The notes: generated from the sequence alone by a model not told the origin. Counted from the stretch's first letter, positions 24,160-34,498 are shown. The stretch is 64,000 nucleotides of DNA from an uncultured Tateyamaria sp. (GCF_947496075.1 NZ_CANMBJ010000004.1:434001-498000), one strand, 5' to 3'. Numbers and translations are program-made.

Positions 24160-25584
24160 ATGCGCGATCCACACTCCCAGACGCCCCGCGAGGCGACCCA
24201 TCTTGTCGTGGGAGATGGCATCACTGCCCTCGCTTTCGTTAAGCAATGCAGCCTTGCCGCCGGTGATCACCTCGTCGTGTTGGGGCGAAGCGCGTCTCAA
24301 TTGGGCCGAGGTGCCGCATATGCAAAGGGTAGAGAAGACACACCGTGGCGATACGCCTATTTGCTCAACTCGCCGGCGGATGACATCGATCCTGCCTTTG
24401 CACGCTGGCTGTCCGACCGCTGGGACATGGTGGCCGACACGATGACCGGACGCGCGCCGAACTGGATGCGGGCAGCGCAACCGCTGGTAAACGCAGGGGA
24501 CGTCTATGGCGTAAATGCACCCCGCGAATTCTATGGCGATTTCATGGAGGAACAGGCCGAAGAGGCTTTGGCGCATCACAGGGCTCAGGGAGTGCAGGTG
24601 AGCTTGATCGACGACTGCGCGCTTACTCTGCAAAGCGGATCAGATGGCACGACTATCCAGACCGAAGCCGGTCGCACGATCACCGCCCGAGCCGTGGACG
24701 TCGCACCCGGCGGTCCGTCCACCCTGCGCCTCGAAGGCGATGACGGCGCATTTGCCGTCCCAAGCGTCTTTGGAAACGAGGAAGAGATCGCGGAACACAT
24801 CAAACGTAGAGCCGAGGTTTTCTGCATCGGTGGCAACGCGGCAATGCTTGATGTCCTGCGCCTGTGTCAAAGCCTAATCCCAGAGGAACAGTTGCGCTTT
24901 GTTGCCTGTGCCCCAGATGGTGAAATCCCCGCTGCACTTGTTCCGCGCCTACCCCGCAAACTGACCCGCCCCAATCTGTCATCCGGGCATGACACGGCTA
25001 AAACTTTCCTGGCCGAAGTCCAGCGCGAGATTGATTTGGCCCAAAAGGCCGGAGACGAAATGCGCGAGATCCGGGCGGGCTTTCGCGCGCATTTTCTGGC
25101 GAACCCGCTCACCAACTACATCGATGATGCAGATCAGGCCCGACGCGTCCCAGCGCAGCTGCGCTTCTGGTTGCGAGGCGGCACGCGAGACACGATCATG
25201 GACATGCACAGGCTGGTTGAAGAGGGCGGTGCACGGATGATTAAAGGCGCAGTCAAAGCCATTGAGCATGGGCCAGATGGGGCCAAAGTACGGATCGTTG
25301 ACGCTGACGGAGGCGAGACGGTTCACAACACCGGATTTGTCATAAACTGTGCGGGTGCCGGACCAACCTCTCACTACGACCCATTGACCGAGAACATGCT
25401 CACTCAGGGCCTGATCGGCATCTGTCCAGTCTCAAAAGGCCTGACTGTAGGTCCGCAATGCAAAACCGGAGCACCCGGCGTACGTTACCTCTCCCCCGCC
25501 ACAACGGTCATTGGAGACGAGGTCATGGCGATGCCGCTTTACGACGCCCACATGCTGCGCACCTATGCGGCACGGGCGGGTTAA
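24160..25584 (+). CDS. FAD/NAD(P)-binding protein (YdhS-like)
   Basis: A 474-residue protein with an N-terminal FAD-binding segment (LVVGDGITALAFVKQ), an internal second dinucleotide-type segment (EVFCIGGNAAMLDVL, about residue 225) and a C-terminal NCAGAGP. This layout matches the FAD-NAD(P)-binding family that includes YdhS. Catalysed reaction unknown. It follows gntR by 103 bp on the same strand and its stop overlaps the convergent denD-like gene by 4 bp. The ribosome binding site before the ATG is weak. Confidence 0.75.
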   Translation: MRDPHSQTPREATHLVVGDGITALAFVKQCSLAAGDHLVVLGRSASQLGRGAAYAKGREDTPWRYAYLLNSPADDIDPAFARWLSDRWDMVADTMTGRAPNWMRAAQPLVNAGDVYGVNAPREFYGDFMEEQAEEALAHHRAQGVQVSLIDDCALTLQSGSDGTTIQTEAGRTITARAVDVAPGGPSTLRLEGDDGAFAVPSVFGNEEEIAEHIKRRAEVFCIGGNAAMLDVLRLCQSLIPEEQLRFVACAPDGEIPAALVPRLPRKLTRPNLSSGHDTAKTFLAEVQREIDLAQKAGDEMREIRAGFRAHFLANPLTNYIDDADQARRVPAQLRFWLRGGTRDTIMDMHRLVEEGGARMIKGAVKAIEHGPDGAKVRIVDADGGETVHNTGFVINCAGAGPTSHYDPLTENMLTQGLIGICPVSKGLTVGPQCKTGAPGVRYLSPATTVIGDEVMAMPLYDAHMLRTYAARAG

Positions 25585-26555
25585 CGGCCACCCAACTCGT
25601 CCTCAATGTAAACATCGATGATCTCGCGGAACGTTTTCTCTGCCTCGAAGCCCAATGCCGTCGCGCGTTCCGGCGCGAAGTTGCGCGGCCAGCCTTCGAC
25701 GATGTTTGCCACAGCCTCGTCACGCTGCGGTTTGATCAGCGCCACAACGTTGTTGCCAGCGACCTCACGCAGCGCCTCGATCTGTTCCGCCACGGTGCAA
25801 CTCAACCCCGGCAAGTTCAGCGCCCGCCGCCCTTCAAGCCGATCCGTGTCCAGAACGGCAGCATGTGCCAAGAACCCTGCCGCCGACCGTGGTGACGCGT
25901 GCCAATGCCGCACAGTGTCGTCGACGGGCAGGATAGCCTCCAACCCGTTCAATGGCTCGCGGATGATACCCGAAAAGAACGACGATGCGGCCAGGTTCGC
26001 CTTGCCGGGTCGTACACAGATCGTGGGCAGCCGCAGCGACATGCCGTCAATGAAACCCTTGCGAGAAAAGTCTTGGACCAACAGCTCGCACGCCGCCTTC
26101 TGAGCGCCATAGCTGGTCTGGGGCGAAGTCAGGAACTCGTCTCCGATCTTGTCCGGGTACGGTCCGCCAAAGACAGCAATCGATGAGGTAAAGACTACCC
26201 GGGGCACATAAGCCCCGTCCGTGGCTCGGTGTTGTGCCCGAAGCGCCTCAAGGAAATGCCACATCGGCCACAGGTTGGTCTGCCACCCCAGATCAAAGTT
26301 CGTCTCTGCCTCGCCTGACACGATGGAGGCGAGGAAGAAGATCAGGTCAAACCGTTCGGCTGCAAGTGCCGCCCCCTCGGCTAAAACAGACAAGTTACCG
26401 ACGCGCTTGTCGTCACCCACAGCGTCTTCGATAAAGCCCAGATCATGCAGCGTCACGATAAAATCGCCAAAACCCGGCAGCCCTTGCATCTCAAGTCGCT
26501 TGGCCAACTTCTGACCAACCATGCCACCACCACCAAGAATCAGTATGCGTTTCAT
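25581..26555 (-). CDS. denD: D-erythronate dehydrogenase-like NAD-dependent epimerase/dehydratase family protein
   Basis: A 324-residue extended SDR with the glycine motif LILGGGGMVGQKLAK at the N-terminus, FTSSIAVFG, the catalytic Y-x3-K (SYGAQKAACE) and the RLPTICVRPG segment that is typical of DenD-type proteins. DenD oxidises D-erythronate at C2 in four-carbon sugar acid catabolism. It overlaps the ltnD-like gene upstream by 4 bp, so the two form an operon. The kinase and aldolase of the tetronate pathway (OtnK, OtnC) are not in the window, so the exact substrate is an inference. Confidence 0.82.
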   Translation of the reverse strand: MKRILILGGGGMVGQKLAKRLEMQGLPGFGDFIVTLHDLGFIEDAVGDDKRVGNLSVLAEGAALAAERFDLIFFLASIVSGEAETNFDLGWQTNLWPMWHFLEALRAQHRATDGAYVPRVVFTSSIAVFGGPYPDKIGDEFLTSPQTSYGAQKAACELLVQDFSRKGFIDGMSLRLPTICVRPGKANLAASSFFSGIIREPLNGLEAILPVDDTVRHWHASPRSAAGFLAHAAVLDTDRLEGRRALNLPGLSCTVAEQIEALREVAGNNVVALIKPQRDEAVANIVEGWPRNFAPERATALGFEAEKTFREIIDVYIEDELGGR

Positions 26556-27430
26556 GCGCGATCCCCCTGCCGTGCCTTCAGTTCAAGATACAGCCCAGAA
26601 TGATCCCGGTCCGCGCCATCCATATGATCGACGAAATGGGCAAATCGATCGCGGACGTCCTGCACCATGGGCAGCGTCACACCAGCAGCCGATGCCTCGA
26701 CCAATACGTTGTCCAGATCTTTCAGTTGAAACTTCGACAGTCCTCCGGGCTCGAAGTTGCCAGTGGTCATGCGTTCCCCATGCTGCTGCAGAATGGTGCT
26801 GTCAGCAAAGCCACCCTTCAAAGCAGCGCGTAACGCGGCGGGGTCTGCGCCCCCCTCCTCGGCCAGCAGCATCGCTTCAGCCACAGCACCGATGGTCACT
26901 GCGACAATCGCCTGATTGCAGAGCTTCGATAATTGCCCAGATCCGGTGGGGCCGACATGCACAGGCCGACCCATCTCTTCAAAGATCGGGCGCGCACTAT
27001 TGAAGTCAGCAGCTTCACCACCAACCATGATGGCAAGGGACGCCGCCTCGGCCCCCTTCGTTCCGCCGGAAACCGGCGCATCCAGAAATCCCACTCCCAC
27101 CTTTGACAGCAACGCACGGGCATCGCGCGCCTCCGCTGGTTTGGTCGATGACATGTCGATCCACAACGCGCCCCTGGACAGGCTGGGCGACACCTCGGCA
27201 ATGACAGACAGCACCGTGGGACCATCGCTCATCATCGAAATAACGACATCCGCCCCAGTCACTGCGGCATTCGTGCTGGCTGCCACCGCTGCGCCTTCGT
27301 CCGCAAGGGGTTCTGCCTTCGACCGCGTCCGATTCCACACGGTGACCGGCACCCCAGCCCGCGCCAGGTTCCGCGCCATGGGAAAACCCATCAACCCGGT
27401 GCCCAACAGGGCCACATTCTCGAACGCCAT
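26552..27430 (-). CDS. Beta-hydroxyacid dehydrogenase (L-threonate dehydrogenase/GlxR-like)
   Basis: The start at ATG 27430 has a GGAGGA site and gives 292 residues; the open frame extends further upstream without homology. N-terminal LLGTGLMGFPMARNLA, the standard DAPVSGG substrate loop, and the catalytic lysine in GSGQLSKLCNQ are all present. Family members include 3-hydroxyisobutyrate, tartronate semialdehyde and L-threonate dehydrogenases. Pairing with the denD-like gene favours a threonate or tetronate role. Its promoter faces that of the SDR operon across a 114-bp gap. Confidence 0.84.
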   Translation of the reverse strand: MAFENVALLGTGLMGFPMARNLARAGVPVTVWNRTRSKAEPLADEGAAVAASTNAAVTGADVVISMMSDGPTVLSVIAEVSPSLSRGALWIDMSSTKPAEARDARALLSKVGVGFLDAPVSGGTKGAEAASLAIMVGGEAADFNSARPIFEEMGRPVHVGPTGSGQLSKLCNQAIVAVTIGAVAEAMLLAEEGGADPAALRAALKGGFADSTILQQHGERMTTGNFEPGGLSKFQLKDLDNVLVEASAAGVTLPMVQDVRDRFAHFVDHMDGADRDHSGLYLELKARQGDRA

Positions 27431-27544
27431 GACAATCCTCCGATTTTGCCGTGACGTCTGGTCAACACCCACAGCTTGTCCTACGCTAACACCAAAACGC
27501 AGACCTTCGGGCTGCGCAACACCTGATCGAATAGGGAGGAGTGC

Positions 27545-28291
27545 ATGGGCCGTCTTGACGGAAAGAGCGCACTTGTGACCGCAGCGGGCCAAGGGATCGG
27601 CCGTGCAAGCGCGTTGGCGATGGCAAACGAAGGGGCACATGTCTTTGCCACCGATATCAACGCCGACGCTTTAAGCACACTTGACCACGCAAACATCGAT
27701 GCTTTCCCTCTCAATGCGCGTGATGCAGCAAGCATTCGGGACGGGGTGGCCAAGGCCCAACCCGACATCCTGTTCAACTGCGCGGGCTTCGTGCATCACG
27801 GCACGATCATGGACAGCACGGATGATGAATGGGATTTTGCCTTCGACCTCAACGTACGGTCGATGTATCACACCATCCGCGCCACCTTGCCGGGGATGCT
27901 GGAGCGCGGCAACGGCTCGATCATCAACATGTCATCGGCCCTCGGGTCCATCATCGGCGCGCCCAATCGCTTCATCTACGGCACGACCAAGGCCGCCGTC
28001 GTCGGTCTCACCAAATCCGTCGCCGTCGACTACATCACCCAAGGCATCCGCTGTAACTGCATCTGCCCCGGCACCGTCGAAAGCCCCAGCTGGCACGACA
28101 GGGTCAAGGCACTGGGCGAACAGCTTGGCAGCTACGACAAGGCCATGGAACAATTCGTCGCCCGCCAGCCCATGGGGCGGGTCGCCAAAGCCGAAGAAAT
28201 CGCAGCGCTCGTCGTCTACCTTGCCAGTGACGAAAGCGCATTCACCACAGGACACACCCACATCATTGATGGAGGCTGGTCAGGACAATGA
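27545..28291 (+). CDS. SDR family dehydrogenase (2-keto-3-deoxy-L-sugar-acid 4-dehydrogenase-like)
   Basis: A 248-residue classical short-chain dehydrogenase: [10 protein letters not shown] cofactor loop, NCAG, catalytic serine (NMSSALGS) and YGTTK. The [12 protein letters not shown] segment resembles 2-keto-3-deoxy-L-fuconate dehydrogenase. It opens a five-gene operon and is followed, with an ATGA overlap, by an IlvD/EDD dehydratase, then an FAH hydrolase. In that setting the likely step is oxidation of a 2-keto-3-deoxy acid at C4 to the 2,4-diketo acid. GGGAGGAG lies before the ATG. Confidence 0.85.
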   Translation: MGRLDGKSALVTAAGQGIGRASALAMANEGAHVFATDINADALSTLDHANIDAFPLNARDAASIRDGVAKAQPDILFNCAGFVHHGTIMDSTDDEWDFAFDLNVRSMYHTIRATLPGMLERGNGSIINMSSALGSIIGAPNRFIYGTTKAAVVGLTKSVAVDYITQGIRCNCICPGTVESPSWHDRVKALGEQLGSYDKAMEQFVARQPMGRVAKAEEIAALVVYLASDESAFTTGHTHIIDGGWSGQ

Positions 28292-30093
28292 CCAAAAAAA
28301 AGAAAATCGGTATCGAAGACCTGCGTTCCCGCAAATGGTTCATGAACCCGGACAACCCGGAGATGACCGCGCTCTACCTTGAACGCTACCTCAACTACGG
28401 CCTGACGCGGGAAGAGCTACAATCCGGCAAGCCGATCATCGGCATCGCCCAAACGGGCAGCGACCTGTCGCCCTGCAACCGGCACCACATCGAACTCGCC
28501 AAACGTGTGCGCGACGGCATCGTAGCCGCAGGCGGTACCTGCATCGAAATCCCAGTCCACCCGATCCAGGAAACCGGCAAGCGGCCCACGGCCATGCTCG
28601 ACCGCAACCTCGCCTACCTGTCGCTTGTCGAAACCCTCTACGGCTACCCGCTCGACGGCGTTGTCCTGACCATCGGCTGTGACAAGACCACCCCGGCCCT
28701 CCTGATGGCCGCCGCCACCGTCAACATCCCCGCCGTGGCGCTTTCGGTCGGCCCCATGCTCAACGGCTGGTTCCGCGGTGAACGCACCGGCTCCGGCTCC
28801 ATCGTCTGGCAAGCGCGCGAGATGATGGCCAAGGGAGAGATCGACGGCGAAGGGTTCATGGACCTCGTCGCCTCTTCCGCCCCGTCCGTCGGCTATTGCA
28901 ACACAATGGGCACGGCCACCACGATGAACTCGCTGGCGGAAGCGCTCGGCATGCAACTGCCTGGCTCCGCCGCCATCCCGGCACCATACCGCGAGCGCAG
29001 CCAGATCAGTTATGAGACCGGCAAGCGCATCGTCGACATGGTGTGGGAAGACCTGCGCCCCTCCGACATCATGACGCGCGAAGCGTTCGAGAACACGATC
29101 GTCATCAACTCCGCGATCGGCGGGTCAACCAACGCACCCATCCACCTGAACGGCGTGGCCAAGCACCTAGACGTGCCGCTAAACAACGACGACTGGCAGC
29201 AACACGGCCACCACGTGCCGCTTCTGGTGAACCTCCAGCCCGCAGGCGAATACCTTGGCGAAGACTACCAGCACGCCGGCGGCGTCCCGGCAGTTATCGG
29301 CGAACTCATCGCTGCCGACCTCCTGCCCCACCCCGACGTCATCACTGCCAACGGCAAGACGATGCGGGAAAACTGCGCCGATCTGCGCAGCGAGAATACC
29401 GAGGTGATCAAGCCAGTGTCGGACCCGCTCAAGGCAGAGGCCGGTTTCATCAACCTCAAGGGCAACCTTTTTGATAGCGCGATCATGAAAACCTCGGTGA
29501 TTTCCGAAGAGTTCCGCAACCGCTACCTGTCCAACCCCGACGACCCCGAAGCGTTCGAAGGGCGTGCCGTGGTCTTCGACGGGCCTGAAGACTTCCACCA
29601 CCGCATCGACGATCCGGCGGAAAACATCGACGAACATTGCGTCCTCTTCATGCGCGGCGCCGGTCCCAAAGGATATCCCGGCGGGGCTGAGGTCGTGAAC
29701 ATGCGCGCGCCCTCCTACCTGCTCAAAAGAGGTATCCAGGCGCTGCCCTGCGTCGGTGATGGCCGCCAATCCGGCACGTCCGGCTCGCCCTCAATCCTCA
29801 ACGCCTCGCCCGAAGCAGCAGATGGCGGCGGCCTTGCCCTCCTCGAAAACGGCGACCGCGTGCGGATCGATCTAAAGAAATGCACCGCCGATATGCTGGT
29901 GGACGACATCACGCTTCAGGCACGCGCCGAAGCGATCATGGCAGCAGGCGGCTACCCCGTCCCTGAAAGCCAAAGCCCGTGGCAAGAGATCTTCCGCGAC
30001 TACGTGGGCCGCTTTGACGAGGGCATGACCCTGCGCGGCGCCACCCAATACCAAGACATCTCACGCAAATACATGCCGCGCGACAATCACTAG
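28288..30093 (+). CDS. IlvD/EDD family sugar-acid dehydratase
   Basis: A 601-residue dehydratase with a [2Fe-2S] cluster predicted at C63 (LSPCNRH), C130 (IGCDKTTPA) and C203 (GYCNTMGTA). The spacing fits the arabinonate/xylonate-type pentonate dehydratases rather than the anabolic IlvD. The C-terminal half includes the Mg2+/substrate residues in [17 protein letters not shown]. Expected reaction: dehydration of a pentonate or 6-deoxyhexonate to the 2-keto-3-deoxy acid. Coupled by ATGA to the SDR gene before it. Confidence 0.9.
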   Translation: MTKKKKIGIEDLRSRKWFMNPDNPEMTALYLERYLNYGLTREELQSGKPIIGIAQTGSDLSPCNRHHIELAKRVRDGIVAAGGTCIEIPVHPIQETGKRPTAMLDRNLAYLSLVETLYGYPLDGVVLTIGCDKTTPALLMAAATVNIPAVALSVGPMLNGWFRGERTGSGSIVWQAREMMAKGEIDGEGFMDLVASSAPSVGYCNTMGTATTMNSLAEALGMQLPGSAAIPAPYRERSQISYETGKRIVDMVWEDLRPSDIMTREAFENTIVINSAIGGSTNAPIHLNGVAKHLDVPLNNDDWQQHGHHVPLLVNLQPAGEYLGEDYQHAGGVPAVIGELIAADLLPHPDVITANGKTMRENCADLRSENTEVIKPVSDPLKAEAGFINLKGNLFDSAIMKTSVISEEFRNRYLSNPDDPEAFEGRAVVFDGPEDFHHRIDDPAENIDEHCVLFMRGAGPKGYPGGAEVVNMRAPSYLLKRGIQALPCVGDGRQSGTSGSPSILNASPEAADGGGLALLENGDRVRIDLKKCTADMLVDDITLQARAEAIMAAGGYPVPESQSPWQEIFRDYVGRFDEGMTLRGATQYQDISRKYMPRDNH

Positions 30094-30104
30094 AAAGGCC
30101 GTTC

Positions 30105-30947
30105 ATGAAACTCGTAAGATACGGTGACACTGGTCACGAAAAGCCCGGCCTCATGGACGGCGAAACGCTGCGCGATCTAAGCGGCCACATCGATGACATC
30201 CACGGCGCCACGCTGGACGACGCCACGATCGACAAACTGCGTGCCATAGACCCGGCCACCCTGCCCGCAGTCGATGGCAATCCCCGCATCGGCCCCTGCG
30301 TCGGCAATATCGGCAAGTTCCTCTGCATCGGCCTCAATTACTCCGACCACGCCGCCGAACAAGGCCTGCCCATCCCCGAGCACCCCATCCTCTTCTTCAA
30401 GGCGAACTCCGCCATTGTTGGCCCCAATGACGACGTCGTCATGCCGCGCGGGTCGAAACGCTCGGATTGGGAAGTCGAGCTGGGCGCCGTCATTGGCAAG
30501 ACCTGCAAGTACGTCTCAAAGGCCGACGCGCTCGACTACGTGGCAGGCTACTGCATCATAAATGATGTGTCAGAGCGCGAGTTCCAGCAGAACCTCACGG
30601 GACAATGGACCAAGGGGAAATCCTGCGACACATTCGGCCCCACAGGTCCGTATCTTGTCACTCGCGACGAAATCGAAGACCCGCAAGCGCTCGATATGAG
30701 CCTGTCGGTCAACGGCCAGCGGATGCAGACAGGCAACACCGCCACCATGATCTTTTCCGTGGCCGAGATCATTGAACACCTCAGCCAGCTCTTCACCCTG
30801 CACCCCGGCGACGTGATCAGCACAGGCACACCCCCCGGCGTCGGCGACGGGATGAACCCGAAAACCTACCTTAAGGTGGGCGACGTCATGGAACTGGACA
30901 TCGCTGGCCTCGGCACCCAACGGCAAGAGGTGAAACAGGATGCCTGA
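30105..30947 (+). CDS. Fumarylacetoacetate hydrolase family protein (2,4-diketo-3-deoxy acid hydrolase-like)
   Basis: A 280-residue FAH-fold protein. Metal and substrate elements are visible: GLNYSDHAAE, the EVELGAVIG strand, DVSERE-x5-LTGQW-x-KGKSCDTFGP and STGTPPGVG. This motif set is shared by ureidoglycolate lyase-like and 2,4-didehydro-3-deoxy-L-rhamnonate hydrolase proteins. With the SDR and dehydratase genes before it, C-C bond hydrolysis of a 2,4-diketo acid to pyruvate plus lactate or glycolate is the best guess. The stop overlaps the next gene by 8 bp. Confidence 0.87.
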   Translation: MKLVRYGDTGHEKPGLMDGETLRDLSGHIDDIHGATLDDATIDKLRAIDPATLPAVDGNPRIGPCVGNIGKFLCIGLNYSDHAAEQGLPIPEHPILFFKANSAIVGPNDDVVMPRGSKRSDWEVELGAVIGKTCKYVSKADALDYVAGYCIINDVSEREFQQNLTGQWTKGKSCDTFGPTGPYLVTRDEIEDPQALDMSLSVNGQRMQTGNTATMIFSVAEIIEHLSQLFTLHPGDVISTGTPPGVGDGMNPKTYLKVGDVMELDIAGLGTQRQEVKQDA

Positions 30948-31872
30948 TCTTCTGCAAATCGGCGGCATCACCGATACCATGCGTGACCGTCTGTCCGAAC
31001 GGTTCACCATCCATCAGGCCAGCGGCGATTATCCCGCAGACGCGATCACCCACATCGTCACCAACGGCCATGACGGCGTGCCTGCGGATATCCTTGCCAA
31101 GTGCACAAACGCCAAGGTCGCTGCCAGCTATGGCGTGGGCTACGACGCGATCGACACCGACGCTTGCATCGAACGGGGCATCATTGTCACCCACACGCCC
31201 GACGTGCTGAACGCCGAGGTGGCAACGACGGCGATCATGCTCATGCTCACCAGCTTCCGCAATTTCCTGTCGGACGAGGCGCACGCCCGCTCTGGCAACT
31301 GGGAGACAAACGGCAACGCCCCACTATCGCGCAGCGCGGACAACCGGCGCGTCGGCATCCTCGGCCTCGGCCGCATCGGCCAGGCCATCGCGGACAAGCT
31401 CAAAGCGTTCGACGCCGACATCCACTATCACACCCGCAGCGAAAGGGACGTGCCCTACACCTACCACGCCAACCTCGTGGACATGGCAAAGGCGGTCGAG
31501 GTGATCATCTGCATCACCCCTGGCGGTCCCTCGACGCATCACATCGTCAACGCTGATGTGATGGAAGCACTCGGCCCCGAAGGGACGCTCATCAACGTCT
31601 CGCGCGGCTCGGTGATTGACGAGGCCGCGATGGTCGCCGCCCTCCAATCCGGTAAGCTCGGATACGCCGCCCTCGACGTATTCGAGGAAGAACCCAAAAT
31701 CCCCGACGCGCTCAAGACCATGTCCAACGTCATCCTTCTGCCCCACGTGGGCAGCGCCACGCATGAAACGCGCGCCGCGATGGGCACGTTGGTCGTCGAC
31801 AACCTCATCAGCCATCTCGACAACGGGCTGGTGATCACACCCGTGCCGGAAACCAAGCACCTCAATGGCTAA
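30940..31872 (+). CDS. D-isomer-specific 2-hydroxyacid dehydrogenase
   Basis: A 310-residue protein with substrate loop [13 protein letters not shown]-binding [11 protein letters not shown], the catalytic arginine ([10 protein letters not shown]), glutamate (DVFEEEP) and histidine (LLPHVGSAT). Glyoxylate/hydroxypyruvate reductases are the nearest type. Overlaps its upstream and downstream neighbours by 8 bp each, so it belongs to the sugar-acid operon. It could recycle glycolate or lactate produced by the FAH-family hydrolase. Confidence 0.9.
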   Translation: MPDLLQIGGITDTMRDRLSERFTIHQASGDYPADAITHIVTNGHDGVPADILAKCTNAKVAASYGVGYDAIDTDACIERGIIVTHTPDVLNAEVATTAIMLMLTSFRNFLSDEAHARSGNWETNGNAPLSRSADNRRVGILGLGRIGQAIADKLKAFDADIHYHTRSERDVPYTYHANLVDMAKAVEVIICITPGGPSTHHIVNADVMEALGPEGTLINVSRGSVIDEAAMVAALQSGKLGYAALDVFEEEPKIPDALKTMSNVILLPHVGSATHETRAAMGTLVVDNLISHLDNGLVITPVPETKHLNG

Positions 31873-32953
31873 GATCACAGACGTCACCGCCCGCCTCTTC
31901 GCCGTGCCACTCGACGAAATCCTCGTCGACGCCAAGCACGGCGATCACAGTCACTTCCACCTGATCACAGCGACGGTCACGCTGGACGACGGGCGCATCG
32001 GCATGGGCTACACCTACAATGGCGGGCGCGGCGGGCATGCGACGGCGGCGATGATCACACACGACCTCGCGCCCTTCCTGATCGGGCAGGATGCGGACAA
32101 TGTCGAGCAGCTCACACACGCCATGGACGAACATCTGCACTATGTGGGGCGGGGCGGCATCCTGTCCTTCGCCATCTCCGCCGTGGACATCGCGCTGTGG
32201 GACGCGCGGCTGAAAGGCACCGGGCAATCGCTGGTGCAAGCCGCTGGCGGCGCATCGGACCAGTGCCGCGCCTATGCCGGCGGTATCGACCTCGGCTTTG
32301 ACCTGCCAAAACTGTTGGACAGCATCCGGGGCTATCTTGCGCGCGGCCACAACGCGGTCAAAATCAAGATCGGCCAACCCACCGAAGCCGAAGATGTGGA
32401 ACGGATCAAGGCTGTTCGCGACCTGATCGGCCCCGATATCACCTTCATGATCGACGCCAACTATTCGATGACCACCGATCAGGCAATCAGCCTTGCCAAC
32501 GCGGTCAAAGATCAAAACATCACGTGGTTCGAGGAACCGATTGAGCCGGACTTCTTCGAAGACTTCGCTGCGATCCGCGCGGCCACGGGCATGGCCACAG
32601 CCCAAGGTGAAAACCTGCATAGCATGCACGAATTCCGCCGCGCCATGCCCCATGTCGATTTCATCCAGCCCGACGCATCAAACTGCCTTGGCATCACCGG
32701 CTGGCTTCAGGTGGCCAAGATGGCACAGGACGCTGGCGTCCCTGTGTGCAGCCACGGCATGCAGGAACTGCACGTTTCGCTGGTCTCCAGCCAACCCCAT
32801 GGCGGCTGGCTGGAAGTGCATAGCTTCCCCATCGACCGCTACACGACCCGCCCGCTGGTGATCAAAGATCACCTCGCCGTTGCACCAAACGTGCCGGGAA
32901 TCGGTGTCACGTTTGATTGGGATAAACTGACGCCACACGAGGTGGCGCTATAA
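31865..32953 (+). CDS. Enolase superfamily dehydratase (mandelate racemase/muconate lactonizing enzyme type)
   Basis: A 362-residue protein with the complete mandelate racemase-like active site: K166/K168 (VKIKIG), metal ligands D197 (IDAN), E223 or E224 (FEEP) and E249 (GEN), D270 (QPD), and H297 (CSHG). Members of this subgroup dehydrate acid sugars. Its presence beside an IlvD/EDD dehydratase means the operon encodes two unrelated dehydratases, either for two epimers or for two different sugar acids. Last gene of the operon. Confidence 0.88.
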   Translation: MAKITDVTARLFAVPLDEILVDAKHGDHSHFHLITATVTLDDGRIGMGYTYNGGRGGHATAAMITHDLAPFLIGQDADNVEQLTHAMDEHLHYVGRGGILSFAISAVDIALWDARLKGTGQSLVQAAGGASDQCRAYAGGIDLGFDLPKLLDSIRGYLARGHNAVKIKIGQPTEAEDVERIKAVRDLIGPDITFMIDANYSMTTDQAISLANAVKDQNITWFEEPIEPDFFEDFAAIRAATGMATAQGENLHSMHEFRRAMPHVDFIQPDASNCLGITGWLQVAKMAQDAGVPVCSHGMQELHVSLVSSQPHGGWLEVHSFPIDRYTTRPLVIKDHLAVAPNVPGIGVTFDWDKLTPHEVAL

Positions 32954-32999
32954 CGGCTTGGTGCCACAGTTTCAGGATGGCTTACACTCACGGGTCACA

Positions 33000-33932
33000 A
33001 TGCATAAAACAGGCGGCTCTCCGAAAAAGCAGCGAACGCTCACCGATTATCACCGGCGCATAGAGCAGGTCGTGGACCTGATCCGCGCCCGTCCTGAACA
33101 TCCGCATACAGTCAAAGAACTTTGCAAACAGGCGGCCTTCTCAGAATTTCATTTTCACCGCGTATTCCGCGCCGTGACCGGAGAATCCGTCGCACAGTGT
33201 ATCATCCGTCTGCGATTAGAGATGGCCGCCAGTGCGCTGATCTATCGGCGGCAAAGGTCGGTCACGGACATCGCACTGACATGCGGATTTTCCAGCAGCG
33301 CAAATTTCTCCAAAGCCTTTCGGAAAGCTTATGACTGCTCACCGACACGGTATCGGCGTGATCGTCCACCTGATTTCAGAATGCGCAGGATGGGAAAAGT
33401 CGCACGACCTGCACCAATGTATCTAGACGGCATGAGCGTCGACGTGGAAATCAAGACTGTGCCAGAACGCAGACTGGCAAGCCTCCGACTGGTCGGTCCT
33501 TACAGCCATGCAAGCATCAGCAAGCTTTATTCCGATTTGGGCAAATGGCACCTGTCGGCTCTTGAACAGCCTGCGCCCGACGAGGCTATCAGTATTACAT
33601 GGTCGGACTCTGCATTGGCAGATCAGAGCACATGGAGGCTGGATGCCTGTTACGAAGTAGCCAAGGACACGAAGACAACAGGCCAAGTCAGGCTTCGCAG
33701 CCTCGCCGGGGGACGTGTCGCATGTATGAAAACAGACGTCCCGGAAAACGAGATGCATCGTATCTCGGACTATTGGGATTGGTTGTTTTCCGACTGGTTG
33801 CCACAATCCGGGTACGAACCTGCGGATCGCCCCGCCTATGAGGTGTATCGCGGTGCCAGCAAGCAGCCCGGCTTCAACGTCACGCTTTGTCTTCCCTTAG
33901 TGAACAAACATGCGGAGCATGACGATGAATGA
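33000..33932 (+). CDS. AraC family regulator with GyrI-like effector domain
   Basis: From ATG 33000 the protein has 310 residues; a TTG start at 32958 would add 14. Residues about 12-115 are a two-helix-turn-helix AraC DNA-binding domain at the N-terminus (VKELCKQAAFSEFHFHRVF, then SVTDIALTCGFSSSANFSKAF). The rest is a GyrI/SoxS-N type small-molecule domain (TVPERRLASLRLVGPY, then YEVYRG near the end). This order (HTH first) is the Rob/TipAL-like arrangement. It begins 46 bp after the sugar-acid operon and overlaps trmO by 8 bp, which suggests it is not dedicated to the sugar operon. Confidence 0.87.
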   Translation: MHKTGGSPKKQRTLTDYHRRIEQVVDLIRARPEHPHTVKELCKQAAFSEFHFHRVFRAVTGESVAQCIIRLRLEMAASALIYRRQRSVTDIALTCGFSSSANFSKAFRKAYDCSPTRYRRDRPPDFRMRRMGKVARPAPMYLDGMSVDVEIKTVPERRLASLRLVGPYSHASISKLYSDLGKWHLSALEQPAPDEAISITWSDSALADQSTWRLDACYEVAKDTKTTGQVRLRSLAGGRVACMKTDVPENEMHRISDYWDWLFSDWLPQSGYEPADRPAYEVYRGASKQPGFNVTLCLPLVNKHAEHDDE

Positions 33933-34404
33933 CACTTACACCCTAAGCCCCATTGGGCAGTGCGAGATGATCGACGGACAGTTTGCCGTGCGGTTGATAC
34001 CTGACGTCAGACGCGGTCTGGAAGGGGTGCTGCCTTTCAGCCACGCCATAGCCCTTTGGTGGGCACACGAAGCGGACAGCGATGCGCAGCGCGCGCGCTA
34101 CAGCATCGTGTCACCCTATACCGCGACCTCGGCGGAGTTAGGTGTATTTGCAACGCGGTCGGAAGCGCGACCCAACCCGATAGGTCTGTCAGTGTTTTCA
34201 GTTGCATCCGTCGATCTGGATGCTGGGATCGTGTTTTCCCACTACTTCGACATGTTGCCAGGAACGCCGGTCCTGGACCTCAAGCCATACTTCCCAGCCT
34301 CGGATCGTGTGGAAAATGCCCATATCCCAGACCATTTCAGCCATTGGCCCAACTCGCTTGAGGCATCCGCGGCGTTTGATTGGGAAAAGGAATTCAGAGC
34401 CTAA
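33925..34404 (+). CDS. trmO: tRNA (N6-threonylcarbamoyladenosine-37)-N6-methyltransferase family protein (TrmO/YaeB)
   Basis: A 159-residue TrmO-fold protein. FATRSEARPNPIGLS is the SAM/tRNA-binding signature of the family and LDLKPYFPASD is the second one. TrmO methylates t6A37 in certain tRNAs. I choose ATG 33925 because GGAG lies seven bases upstream and the start overlaps the AraC stop; ATGs at 33910 and 33919 are alternatives. It lacks the C-terminal extension of E. coli TrmO, as is usual for short bacterial forms. Confidence 0.85.
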   Translation: MNDTYTLSPIGQCEMIDGQFAVRLIPDVRRGLEGVLPFSHAIALWWAHEADSDAQRARYSIVSPYTATSAELGVFATRSEARPNPIGLSVFSVASVDLDAGIVFSHYFDMLPGTPVLDLKPYFPASDRVENAHIPDHFSHWPNSLEASAAFDWEKEFRA

Positions 34405-34465
34405 GGATCAGCACTCCGATCCGTTTACGGCGGCTCGTTTCTCGGCGCAAAAGCCCGCAAGAGTG

Positions 34466-34496
34466 ACGCACGGTGGCTTGATCCACCGTGCGTTTT
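34466..34496 (+). terminator. Rho-independent terminator between trmO and ctpA
   Basis: An 11-bp perfect stem (ACGCACGGTGG 34466-34476 with its complement 34483-34493, loop CTTGAT) runs into TTTT. It lies in the 94-bp convergent gap and serves the plus-strand trmO transcript; being symmetric it may also act on the ctpA transcript. Confidence 0.8.
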
Positions 34497-34498
34497 GC

